The translations under genes and the position numbers were made by a program. The notes under the pieces were generated by a model that worked only from the letters and a program-made list of their open reading frames with translations, did no database searches and was not told the DNA's origin. Positions 35,224-43,316 of a stretch of 64,000 nucleotides of DNA are shown in pieces. How positions within the stretch are numbered: the first letter of the stretch is position 1; each line of letters opens with the position of its first letter. The DNA is taken from positions 1 to 64,000 of the forward strand of contig DATDJI010000076.1 in NCBI GenBank assembly GCA_036520615.1. The letters run 5' to 3'. This stretch comes from CAMCXE01 sp036520615. GTDB lineage: Bacteria; Pseudomonadota; Gammaproteobacteria; Pseudomonadales; Cellvibrionaceae.

Positions 35224-36495
35224 ATGTTAGATGCAAAATATTTTCGCACCCATTTAGCTGATCTTCAAACTGCCATGCAGGCGCGCAATTTCTCACTGGA
35301 CGTAGCGGCAATAACCGCGCTGGAAGAAAAACGCAAAGCGGTGCAAGTGCGCAGTGAGCAATTGCAAAAAGAGCGCAACGATACGTCCAAAAAAATCGGC
35401 CAAGCCAAAGCCGCAGGCCAGGATATTCAGCCCTTGTTAGATGGTGTTGAATCTTTAAAAGGCGATCTCGCTACTGCCGAAGCTGAATTGGCAGAAGTAC
35501 AAGCATTGATGGATGATTTGGTGTTGTCAGTGCCGAATATTCCCGCCGAGGGCGTACCTGCAGGGAAAAGCGAAGACGATAATATTCAAGTGCGCACGTG
35601 GGGCACGCCGCCCACGTTTGATTTCACCATTAAAGACCATGTGGATGTGGGCGCGCGTATTAACGAATTGGATTTTGAAGTAGCGGGCAAAATTACTGGC
35701 TCGCGTTTTGCGGTATTAAAAGGCGGCATCGCCCGTATGCATCGGGCATTAATTCAATTTATGCTTGATGTGCATACTAATGAGCATCAATACAACGAGG
35801 TATATGTACCCTTTATGGTGAATAAGGATTCACTGTTTGGTACCGGTCAATTACCTAAATTTGAAGCTGATCTATTTAAACTTACCGATGAGCGCGAATT
35901 ATATTTAATCCCTACGGCGGAAGTGCCGGTGACTAATTTACTGCGCGATGAAATTGTCGATGCACAAACTCTGCCGATTAAATTTGTCTGCCACACACCC
36001 TGTTTTCGTTCTGAAGCGGGTAGTTATGGCCGCGATACGCGCGGTATGATTCGCCAACACCAGTTTGAAAAAGTTGAATTGGTACAGTTTGTAAAACCTG
36101 AAGATTCCGATGCAGCACTAGAAGCGCTAACCGGTCACGCCGAGGCGATTTTACAAAAACTTGGCCTTGCTTATCGCACAGTAATTTTGTGCACCGGCGA
36201 TATGGGTTTTTCTTCCGCCAAAACTTATGATATTGAGGTTTGGATTCCCTCGCAAAATAAATACCGCGAAATTTCCTCTTGCAGTAGTTTTCGCGATTTT
36301 CAAGCGCGCCGCATGAAAGCACGCTTTCGCAATCCCACAACCAATAAGCCGGAATTGCTACACACTCTGAACGGTTCAGGCCTTGCTGTAGGCCGCACTT
36401 TAGTCGCGATTTTAGAAAATTATCAAAATGCCGACGGCATAGTTACTGTGCCTGACGTGTTGGTGCCCTATATGGGCGGCATAACGCAGATTTAA
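35224..36495 (+). CDS. serS: Seryl-tRNA synthetase
   Basis: SerS charges tRNA-Ser and tRNA-Sec with serine. The 423-residue class-II enzyme has the N-terminal long coiled-coil arm (about 25-105), motif 2 CFRSEAGSYGRDTRGMIRQH with FEKVELV, and motif 3 LNGSGLAVGRTLVAILEN. It lies 18 bases after crcB and directly before cysG. Confidence 0.97.
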   Translation: MLDAKYFRTHLADLQTAMQARNFSLDVAAITALEEKRKAVQVRSEQLQKERNDTSKKIGQAKAAGQDIQPLLDGVESLKGDLATAEAELAEVQALMDDLVLSVPNIPAEGVPAGKSEDDNIQVRTWGTPPTFDFTIKDHVDVGARINELDFEVAGKITGSRFAVLKGGIARMHRALIQFMLDVHTNEHQYNEVYVPFMVNKDSLFGTGQLPKFEADLFKLTDERELYLIPTAEVPVTNLLRDEIVDAQTLPIKFVCHTPCFRSEAGSYGRDTRGMIRQHQFEKVELVQFVKPEDSDAALEALTGHAEAILQKLGLAYRTVILCTGDMGFSSAKTYDIEVWIPSQNKYREISSCSSFRDFQARRMKARFRNPTTNKPELLHTLNGSGLAVGRTLVAILENYQNADGIVTVPDVLVPYMGGITQI

Positions 36496-36497
36496 TA

Positions 36498-37877
36498 ATG
36501 GATTATTTGCCGCTATTTCATCGTTTACAGGATAGAACCTGTTTATTAGTGGGGGGCGGCGTAATTGCACTGCGCAAAGCTCGCTTATTAGTGAGCGCAG
36601 GGGCGAGGGTACGCTTAGTCAGCCTCACTGTGTTGCCGGAATTAATAGAATTAATTAACGCCCATCACGGCGAGATAATTATCAGCGCCTACCAGAATAG
36701 CTACTTAAAAGACTGCGTATTGGTTATTTGCGCAACCGATAATGCGAGAGTTAATGAGCAAGTCTCCGCTGATTGTTTTGCAATTAATCTGCCGGTAAAT
36801 GTCGTGGATTCTCCTGCGCTGTGCAGCGTTATTACCCCTGCCATTGTAGATCGCAGCCCTTTAATGATTGCTTTTAGCAGTGGCGGCGAAGCACCGGTGG
36901 TTGCGCGTATGCTGCGCGCGAAAATTGAAAGTCTAATTCCTGCGACCTATGGCCGTTTAGCGCAATTAGCGAGTAAATTTCGCGAGCCGGTAAAACAGAA
37001 ATTCGCTGATGGCGATAAGCGCCGGCGTTTTTGGGAGGCAATATTGACTGGCCCGATCGGCGAACTATTTTTATCCGGGCAGGAAACTAAAGCCGAACAA
37101 CAATTAATTGCACAATTAAACAACCCAGAACTGCCGCCGCAAGGCGAAGTTTATTTAGTGGGTGCAGGCCCAGGCGATCCAGATTTATTAACGTTTAAAG
37201 CCCTGCGTTTAATGCAGCAGGCGGAAGTGGTGTTATACGATCGTTTAGTTTCAGAGCCGATAATGAATTTAGTGCGCCGGGATGCAGAGCGTATTTATGT
37301 CGGTAAAAAGCGCCAAGATCATGCGATGGAACAAACAGCAATAAATCAATTATTGTTAGACCTAGCCTTGCAAGGCAAACGCGTTTTGCGTTTAAAAGGC
37401 GGCGACCCATTTATTTTTGGCCGTGGCGGTGAAGAAATAGAATTATTAGCCGCTGCCGGAATTCCCTTCCAAGTAGTCCCCGGCATCACCGCCGCCTCCG
37501 GCTGCGCCGCTTACGCCGGTATACCACTCACCCACCGCGATTTTGCCCATTCCGTGCGCTTTATTACCGGCCATTTAAAAGACGGCAGCTTCCAATTGCC
37601 TTGGCCAGAATTAATTAGCAACGAACAGACGCTAGTATTTTATATGGGGCTGGTGGGCCTGCCGGTTATATGCGCGGAATTAATTAATCACGGTAAACCT
37701 GCCGAAACTCCCTGTGCGTTAATTGAAAAAGGTACACGGCCAGAGCAAAAAGTTTATACGGCGACCTTGGCGACCTTGCCGGATTTAATTGCTGCAAATG
37801 ATGTGCATGCACCGACGTTATTAATTGTGGGCTGGGTGGCGAGTTTGCATGATAAGTTGAAGTGGTTTGGCGGGTAG
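36498..37877 (+). CDS. cysG: Siroheme synthase CysG (trifunctional)
   Basis: CysG makes sirohaem from uroporphyrinogen III. The N-terminal half (1-about 200) is the precorrin-2 dehydrogenase/ferrochelatase, with CLLVGGGVIALRKARLL for NAD and SSGGEAPVVARMLR. The C-terminal half is the SAM-dependent methyltransferase: VYLVGAGPGDPDLLTFKALR, LKGGDPFIFGRGGEE, VPGITAASG and IPLTHRDFAHSVRFITGH. Length, 459 residues, is normal. The last ~100 bases of this gene recur, decayed, at 40081-40176, bracketing two accessory genes. Confidence 0.96.
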   Translation: MDYLPLFHRLQDRTCLLVGGGVIALRKARLLVSAGARVRLVSLTVLPELIELINAHHGEIIISAYQNSYLKDCVLVICATDNARVNEQVSADCFAINLPVNVVDSPALCSVITPAIVDRSPLMIAFSSGGEAPVVARMLRAKIESLIPATYGRLAQLASKFREPVKQKFADGDKRRRFWEAILTGPIGELFLSGQETKAEQQLIAQLNNPELPPQGEVYLVGAGPGDPDLLTFKALRLMQQAEVVLYDRLVSEPIMNLVRRDAERIYVGKKRQDHAMEQTAINQLLLDLALQGKRVLRLKGGDPFIFGRGGEEIELLAAAGIPFQVVPGITAASGCAAYAGIPLTHRDFAHSVRFITGHLKDGSFQLPWPELISNEQTLVFYMGLVGLPVICAELINHGKPAETPCALIEKGTRPEQKVYTATLATLPDLIAANDVHAPTLLIVGWVASLHDKLKWFGG

Positions 37878-38187
37878 GTTGGAAAGGCGAAGCGCCTTCT
37901 GACATGAACATATTTGGCACAGCAGCGATTAAAATTCGAGGACGAGGTGGTGAATAATAGACGTCGGAAGGTGCTTCGCTTCCGACCCACGCGATAACGA
38001 ATTAACCCAACGTATGCGGCAAGTACCATTTTTAAATTCGGTGGGTGAGCGCAGTCCGTAAGTCAGTTAGTGATACCCAACACTGCATCTGATTAGAAGT
38101 TTTTTTACAAAATACATTCTGGCTTGTGGTTTATCCCGTTGGACATGTCTGCGCAGGGTACTGATGAAACTCGATTGAGAGATAATT
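37878..38187. repeat. Intergenic REP-like palindromes after cysG
   Basis: This 310-base stretch contains two short palindromes: AAGGCG-AAG-CGCCTT (near 37883-37897) and GTCGGAAG with CTTCCGAC (37964-37987). Both are flanked by GGTNGG- or CCACC-like ends, as in REP elements. A further REP-like fragment, GGTGGGTGAGCGCAGTCCGT, lies at 38040-38059. No gene is seen. Confidence 0.55.
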
Positions 38188-38856
38188 ATGGATTTGCGAA
38201 AAATTGGTGTTATTGCAGTTGCTTTTTTGCTGTCTAATTGTGGGATGGGCAAAGATATGAAGAATTCTGCTCACGAAGATATATTGCCGGTTATCGCTGT
38301 GTCTTTAGGGATGACGATTCAGCAAGTTGAGGCCGGTTCAACTGGGCAAGTTCGATTTTATAATTCAGTTAGCCAAGAACCATCGGACAGCTTTCATAAA
38401 GATATACATCACCAATTAAAATATGTCCACCCAAATCTAGGGTTTACAATTCCAGACATGGAGCGATTGGCAATATCTTCGTATGAAGATAAAGTTACGA
38501 TTATAAGTGATAGACCTGTTAGCCACTTTCAGACTATCGATGAAGTTGTCGCCTTGAGCAATCGGTATATGGATATTATAGATAAGGCAGGTTGGCAAAG
38601 GGCGCGAGAGCGCACGGCGAATTTATATTCGTTTGATCCAACTCGCAATTACGCTTCGTTGGATGAGGTTAAGGCAATGTTTTTGGATAAAACATTAAAC
38701 AAGTCCTTGCAAAAAGTCAGGGTCGCTTCGTGGGTAAACAATAAAGATTGCATAGAGATAAATATTGAGAGGAGTCTACATTTTACGAATCCACCAGCTG
38801 GTGGGGCGGATGAGAAAGAGTATTTAATAACAATTGAATTTGGTTTTGATTCATAA
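38188..38856 (+). CDS. Putative lipoprotein of unknown family
   Basis: A 222-residue protein I do not recognise. The N-terminus is a lipoprotein signal with lipobox LLSNC (Cys 18), so it should be anchored in the envelope. The body is mixed alpha/beta, with a FTIPDMERLAISSY segment, a helix from HFQTIDEVVALSNRYMDII and the segment ASWVNNKDCIEINIERSLHF towards the end. These positions line up with the next gene (FNIP, FEAARAELVKWMEFF, GGWLKDNTQVSVDM), so the two look like distant paralogues. It lies between cysG and a duplicated cysG tail, with AT-richer DNA than its neighbours. Confidence 0.6.
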   Translation: MDLRKIGVIAVAFLLSNCGMGKDMKNSAHEDILPVIAVSLGMTIQQVEAGSTGQVRFYNSVSQEPSDSFHKDIHHQLKYVHPNLGFTIPDMERLAISSYEDKVTIISDRPVSHFQTIDEVVALSNRYMDIIDKAGWQRARERTANLYSFDPTRNYASLDEVKAMFLDKTLNKSLQKVRVASWVNNKDCIEINIERSLHFTNPPAGGADEKEYLITIEFGFDS

Positions 38857-39302
38857 GCTGTAATGTAAATTTGTGAAGTGCACAGCGTACATTAAATTTG
38901 TACGGCATTTCTTTGTGCGCCGGGACAAAATCTTTGGCGTACCAATGTGACATCCTGTGGAAAAACCTTAAGTTAGCAAGTAGCCCGAATGAAGCAAAGC
39001 GCAATTCGGGGATGTGCCACCCGAATTTCGGAAAAAGTAAGAATGCCAACCCTGAATTCCTCTGCGTTACATCCAGGCTGTGCATGCTTCAACCCCAAAT
39101 CAGAACGGATTTACCTATTATCGTGCATTAAATTAATGGCAATTAGTTCGGTGGGGTTCCACAAAACCGCAATAGTGTACGCGGCTACAATCTGAGCAAT
39201 GTCTGTCATGGCAATACCTAAGTAAATGCAAACGTATTTTCCGGGTTTCGCTACATTCTACCCCACATACCGCTGCGTTGAATCCATAAAAAAGGTCTTG
39301 AT
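38857..39302. other. Intergenic region with a copy of a dispersed repeat
   Basis: 446 bases between the two paralogous genes. Bases 38975-39072 are a diverged copy of the repeat at 42601-42688. Small open frames overlap it but lack ribosome sites. The promoter of the second paralogue should be near 39240-39300. Confidence 0.5.
38975..39072 (+). repeat. Dispersed repeat, copy 1 (REP-like)
   Basis: About 57 bases starting AGCAAGTAGCCCGAATGAAG match 42601-42657 at roughly 90 percent; similarity continues more weakly for another 35 bases. The core AGCCCGRATGAAGCAAAGCGCA is REP-like and is followed by a second CCCGAATTTCGG block. No protein is encoded. Confidence 0.65.
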
Positions 39303-40013
39303 ATGAAAATGCGTTTACAGCTTATTGTTACGGCGGCCATCTCCACTGCTATTTTAGTAGTGGGGATGGGAGTGGCGCGTATGAACCTAACTGTACCGAA
39401 AAGTGCAGCGACTCCGGCATCGTCAAAAGAAGAAGAAATGACTATTAGGAAGCTTACCTTAACTCTAGGGCAGAGTTCACATACTGTAAAAATGCATCCG
39501 GCATTAATTGATCAAATTAACGAGGAAGCGTTTAACAACCATGTTTCTGCTTATATGAATCAGCCTTTTGATTTTACCTATCAGCAGGGATTACTGAGTT
39601 TTAACATTCCGAGAACACATACTTTATCGCTATATGCTGAAGATGAAAAATTATCTGCTATTGGTGTAGAGATTTACCCAATTTTTGAAAATGATTTTGA
39701 AGCGGCCAGAGCGGAGCTTGTGAAATGGATGGAATTTTTTAATGCCCTGGGGCTTGTGAAAACCGCAGATGTTTATGATGTGCCACTTAATGAATTGTTT
39801 GAAAAATTTAAGCAATGTCGGCCAGACCGGGAATGCGGATTTCCGAATGGTGGCTGGCTTAAGGATAATACACAGGTCAGTGTGGATATGACCCGATTTG
39901 AGAGGACAATATTTAATGCCGATACAAAAGAAAAAATCACCAGGCCAGTTTATAAGGTGAGCATTAATCTTAAAGAAAAAAATAATAATGAAGCTTTGCC
40001 AGCTTGGAATTAA
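39303..40013 (+). CDS. Putative membrane-anchored protein, paralogue of the 38188 gene
   Basis: A 236-residue protein I do not recognise. Residues 8-26 form an N-terminal membrane helix or uncleaved signal (LIVTAAISTAILVVGMGVA), then a Ser/Glu-rich spacer and a mixed alpha/beta body. The blocks LLSFNIPRTHTLSLY, DFEAARAELVKWMEFFNALGL and GGWLKDNTQVSVDM align in order with the upstream gene. A cysteine pair (CRPDRECGFP) may form a disulfide, which fits a periplasmic location. No domain name or function can be given. Confidence 0.6.
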   Translation: MKMRLQLIVTAAISTAILVVGMGVARMNLTVPKSAATPASSKEEEMTIRKLTLTLGQSSHTVKMHPALIDQINEEAFNNHVSAYMNQPFDFTYQQGLLSFNIPRTHTLSLYAEDEKLSAIGVEIYPIFENDFEAARAELVKWMEFFNALGLVKTADVYDVPLNELFEKFKQCRPDRECGFPNGGWLKDNTQVSVDMTRFERTIFNADTKEKITRPVYKVSINLKEKNNNEALPAWN

Positions 40014-40080
40014 ATTGATAGGTGCTGATATCCAAGTTCGTTGTCAGTCTGAGTGTGAGTTAATCTTTTCTCGGCATAAA

Positions 40081-40176
40081 TTGCCTGATTTAATTGCTGC
40101 ATGCACCGACGTTATTAATTGTGGGTTGGGTGGCGAGTTTGCATGATAAGTTGAAATGGTTTGGTGGGTAGGTGGG
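40081..40176 (+). pseudogene. Duplicated 3' end of cysG
   Basis: This 96-base segment matches the end of cysG plus five bases beyond (37776-37882) with about five substitutions and one 11-base deletion that lies between short TGC repeats. It has no start and encodes nothing. The paralogous protein pair lies between the two copies. Confidence 0.88.
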
Positions 40177-40325
40177 TTCGGGCGCACAGGTAGAGCGCAG
40201 CGAAACCCGACACAACATGTGCTCGCAACCCGAAAAATAATCGGCAGGGCAGTTTTTATACCAACGCAAATTTATATCCTTGGTAACACAACGTTGGGTT
40301 CCGCTGCGTTCTTCCAACACGACTG
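40171..40325. repeat. REP-like palindromic elements
   Basis: Two palindromic units are seen. The first has GGGTTCGG and CGAAACCCGAC around a GAGCGCAGCG centre (40173-40212); the second has GTTGGGTTCCGCTGCGTTC closed by TTCCAAC (40293-40318). Both have the GGGTT-(T/C)CGCTGCG core of gammaproteobacterial REP sequences. Confidence 0.6.
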
Positions 40326-40515
40326 GGTGTCCGGTTAGCACCCAAGTGCCCCAAAGAATTTGCCTGTGAGATACCTCACAATTCCCTCATATTTTGTTAA
40401 AAAGTAGACTGGTTCAAAGCAATGGTCAGACAAAATACAAGACACTCCACTGCATAAATATCGACCGAGATATCGGCGGTTCGGTCTAGATAAACATAAT
40501 GAGTGGACCCGGCAG

Positions 40516-42465
40516 ATGGATATAAATAGCACCCGCTTGCGTACTGTGTGTATCGCATTAATGGCATCGACAACGCTACTTTCCGGTTGTGGCGCAGACA
40601 CTGCCAGTTCAAGTAGCAGCTCTAGCTCTTCCAATTCCACTAGCGCTTCCAGCTCAAGCACCTCCAGCTCCTCGAGCTCTAGTAGTTCGTCCTCGACTTC
40701 GTCGAGTTCGTCCAGTAGCTCCTCTAGTTCAAGTGGTATGGCAGTTCAGGGGGATTTGGTGGTGGCCGTGAACGCTGGAGGCAGCGCCATAACGGTTGCG
40801 GGCGTGCCTTTTAAATCAGATCAATATTCTAATGGCGGTACTGTCAATTCAACGGCAGACCCTATTGCGGGTACGGATGATGACGGCCTGTATCAGACGG
40901 AGCGCTACGGCAAGTTTTCCTATGAGGTACCCGTCTCTAAGGCAACGTACGATGTTGAGTTGCATTTTAACGAGCTGTATCAAACCACTGCTGGTGCGCG
41001 TGCATTTAGCGTTACTGTAGAAGGCAAAACGCTTTTTAGCGACCTTGATCTATACGCCACCGCAGGTCACGACACGGCCTACTCCCGAGTGATCAAGGAC
41101 GTGGCAGTAAGCGACGGTCATCTGAGCATCACGCTGACAGCCACCACCGACAACGCCACCATCAGTGGCTTTGCTATCTACTCCAAAGACGGAGGTCTCG
41201 ACGCAGATACAGGTCCATGGTCGCGCGGGGAAAACCCCATCATCCAAACCAACTACACTGCAGACCCAGCTCCCGTAGTGTTCGGAGACACGCTGTACCT
41301 CTACACGACCCATGACGAAGACGTCACGGTGAACAACTTTTACACCATGAATGAGTGGCGGCTCTACTCCACGAAAGACATGGTGAACTGGACAGACCAC
41401 GGCTCCCCGGCCAGCTTCCGCACGTTCAGTTGGGGCAGAGACAGCGCCTGGGCGGCGCAGGCCATCGAAAGAGACGGCAAGTATTTCCTGTATGTGCCGC
41501 TGAACAACAACTCTGGTTCCAGAATTGGTGTCGCGGTTGCCGACAACCCAGTCGGCCCCTACAAGGACCCACTTGGCAAGCACCTGGCGCAGGGTGCCAC
41601 GAGTAACATTGACCCCACCGTTTTCATCGACGATGACGGACAGGCCTACATGTACTGGGGCAATGGCACGCTGCAATACGTGAGGCTGAACAAGGACATG
41701 GTCAGCTACTCTGGAGGCATCCAGACCGCCAATCTATCCGGTTTCACCGAGGGACCATGGATCTACAAGCGAGGCTCCAGCTACTACATGGTCTACGCCG
41801 CAAGCGGCGGCGGGAGCGAGAAGATTAGTTACGCCACCAGCAATAGTCCAACCGGGCCGTGGACTTTCAAAGGCGACATCATGGATGCGGGCAGGACATA
41901 CACCAACCACCCCGGCATCGTCGAATACAAGGGGCACTCCTACTTTTTCTATCACGACAGCTCGCTGCCCGGTGGCAATAACTACAAGCGTTCTGTGCGC
42001 GTACAGGAGTTTAGCTACGCAAACGACGGCAGTATCCCGAAGCTTGCGATGACCGGTCCAGCCCCCGAAGGCATTGCCAGGTTGAACCCGTTCGCGCGAG
42101 TCGAGGCAGAGACCATCGCCTTCGCTTCCGGCGTCAAGACGGAGAACTGCAGCGACACCGGCGGTGGTCAGAACGTCACGCAAATCAGCTCTGGCGACTA
42201 CATCAAGGTTAAGAACGTTAATTTCGGGGAAGGTGTGACGTCCTTCGAGGCACGAGTGTCGTCCTCGGCCGCTAACGCGAAAATCGAGCTACATCTGGAC
42301 AGCAAAACCGGCACCTTATTGGGGACGTGTGATGTCTCCGGGCGCGCTTCCTGGACCACGGTGACCTGCCCAGTGAGCGGTGGAAGCGGGACCCACGACC
42401 TCTTCCTGGTGTTCACTGGCAGCGGCGACAATCTCTTCAAATTCAACTGGTGGATGTTTAAATGA
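40516..42465 (+). CDS. Polyserine lipoprotein with malectin-like, GH43 and CBM6 domains
   Basis: A 649-residue surface lipoprotein (lipobox LLSGC, near residue 25). After a polyserine linker (about 31-75) comes a malectin-like domain (about 77-226), a GH43 five-bladed propeller (about 235-510) and a C-terminal CBM6 (about 523-649). GH43 catalytic residues are visible: Asp in ADPAPV (about 252), Asp in SNIDPTVF (about 366) and Glu in TEGPWIY (about 412). GH43 enzymes are arabinofuranosidases or xylosidases, so it probably trims arabinoxylan or pectin side chains. From about 41050 codons become clearly richer in C and G at third positions than in the 5' part, suggesting a mosaic origin. Confidence 0.88.
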   Translation: MDINSTRLRTVCIALMASTTLLSGCGADTASSSSSSSSSNSTSASSSSTSSSSSSSSSSSTSSSSSSSSSSSSGMAVQGDLVVAVNAGGSAITVAGVPFKSDQYSNGGTVNSTADPIAGTDDDGLYQTERYGKFSYEVPVSKATYDVELHFNELYQTTAGARAFSVTVEGKTLFSDLDLYATAGHDTAYSRVIKDVAVSDGHLSITLTATTDNATISGFAIYSKDGGLDADTGPWSRGENPIIQTNYTADPAPVVFGDTLYLYTTHDEDVTVNNFYTMNEWRLYSTKDMVNWTDHGSPASFRTFSWGRDSAWAAQAIERDGKYFLYVPLNNNSGSRIGVAVADNPVGPYKDPLGKHLAQGATSNIDPTVFIDDDGQAYMYWGNGTLQYVRLNKDMVSYSGGIQTANLSGFTEGPWIYKRGSSYYMVYAASGGGSEKISYATSNSPTGPWTFKGDIMDAGRTYTNHPGIVEYKGHSYFFYHDSSLPGGNNYKRSVRVQEFSYANDGSIPKLAMTGPAPEGIARLNPFARVEAETIAFASGVKTENCSDTGGGQNVTQISSGDYIKVKNVNFGEGVTSFEARVSSSAANAKIELHLDSKTGTLLGTCDVSGRASWTTVTCPVSGGSGTHDLFLVFTGSGDNLFKFNWWMFK

Positions 42466-42600
42466 TCCCGTTGTATAGCTAAGGCGACACCTCGGTCGTC
42501 CTTGCGGGCGCGCAGAAAATCTGCTCGCCTATCTGCGATTTCGCTGGTGAAATCAAATCGGCCGCCCTGAACTTTTACTGCTTTCTCTCTATTCTTAAAA

Positions 42601-42688
42601 AGCAAGCAGCCCGGATGAAGCAAAGCGCATTACGGGGATGTGCCGCCCGAATTTCGGTTCACGTACGAATGACAATCCTAGGTTACAT
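42601..42688 (+). repeat. Dispersed repeat, copy 2 (REP-like)
   Basis: Partner of 38975-39072. It lies between the GH43 gene and the decayed transposase and begins AGCAAGCAGCCCGGATGAAG. The AGCCCGGATGAAGC core recurs, altered, at 43246 on the other side of the transposase. Confidence 0.65.
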
Positions 42689-42743
42689 ATGCGCCCAGAC
42701 TAAGTCAGGTTGGAATTTTCAAATTAAATAAAAAGGATATAGC

Positions 42744-43301
42744 CTGGTTAATTTTCGTAGACATAGAGTTTCAATCGGGACCTATTTTTTACTGTAACAC
42801 TTAAAGATAGGCAGACAAATTATCTGGTGGAATATATAGATGATCTGCGCGCGGCAATTCGAGAAGCAAAAATACAGTTTAAATGTGCGATTAATGCGAT
42901 GGTAGTCCTGCCAGGCCATCTTCATGCCGTATTGACTTTGGCTGACAGCAGCGATAATTATTCTGCTCTCTGGCAAAAAATTAAAGCATCATTTACAAGA
43001 CGCTTCGTGCGCGCAGGGTTCGGGTTGAAGAAAAATATGCGGGGTAAATTTAATTTATGGCAAAGCCGATTTGGGAGCACAGGATTAGGGATGAAGAATA
43101 TTTTGCTCGGTGTGTGTGGATTATATTCATTACAATCCTGTAAAACACGGATTGGTTACACAGGTGGAGGATTGGCCTGTTTCAACATTTCACCTGTTCG
43201 TACAACAAAATATATTGAGTGAGAATTGGGGTGCCGAAGTAATTCGTAGCCCGTATGCAGCGCAGTGCAATCCGGGAATTATGATGGCGATGTTCGATTA
43301 A
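42744..43301 (+). pseudogene. Decayed REP-associated tyrosine transposase (RAYT)
   Basis: Translation in shifted frames gives a RAYT (Y1/IS200-like HUH transposase): NFRRHRVSIGTYF, then TLKDRQTNYLVEYIDDLRAA, then INAMVVLPGHLHAVLTL with the HUH motif HLH, and finally VDYIHYNPVKHGLVTQVEDW with the tyrosine region. Four lesions are visible: the start codon is CTG behind an intact AAGGA; one T is missing from the run at 42785-42790; one T is missing near 43069-43076; and two bases are added in the TG run at 43111-43118. The frame then reads into a REP sequence. It is surely non-functional. Confidence 0.85.
43246..43280 (+). repeat. REP sequence next to the transposase remnant
   Basis: GTAGCCCGTATGCAGCGCAG followed by TGCAATCCGGGAATT is a typical REP (GTAGCCCGGATGAAGC...ATCCGGG) with slightly decayed arms. 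With the copy at 42601 it flanks the RAYT remnant in the same orientation. Confidence 0.75.
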
Positions 43302-43316
43302 ATTAACGTACTTAGT

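Larger units (their letters stand above)
40014..40515. other. Intergenic region with cysG-tail duplicate and REP-like elements
   Basis: 502 bases without a functional gene. The left part is the duplicated cysG 3' end (40081-40176). It is followed by REP-like palindromic sequence (about 40171-40216 and 40290-40325). The remaining 190 bases should contain the GH43 promoter. Confidence 0.6.

Noticed and set aside
41050..42183. Long open frames antisense to the GH43 gene
   Set aside because: They follow the GC-rich third positions of the sense gene, a common artefact, and resemble no protein.
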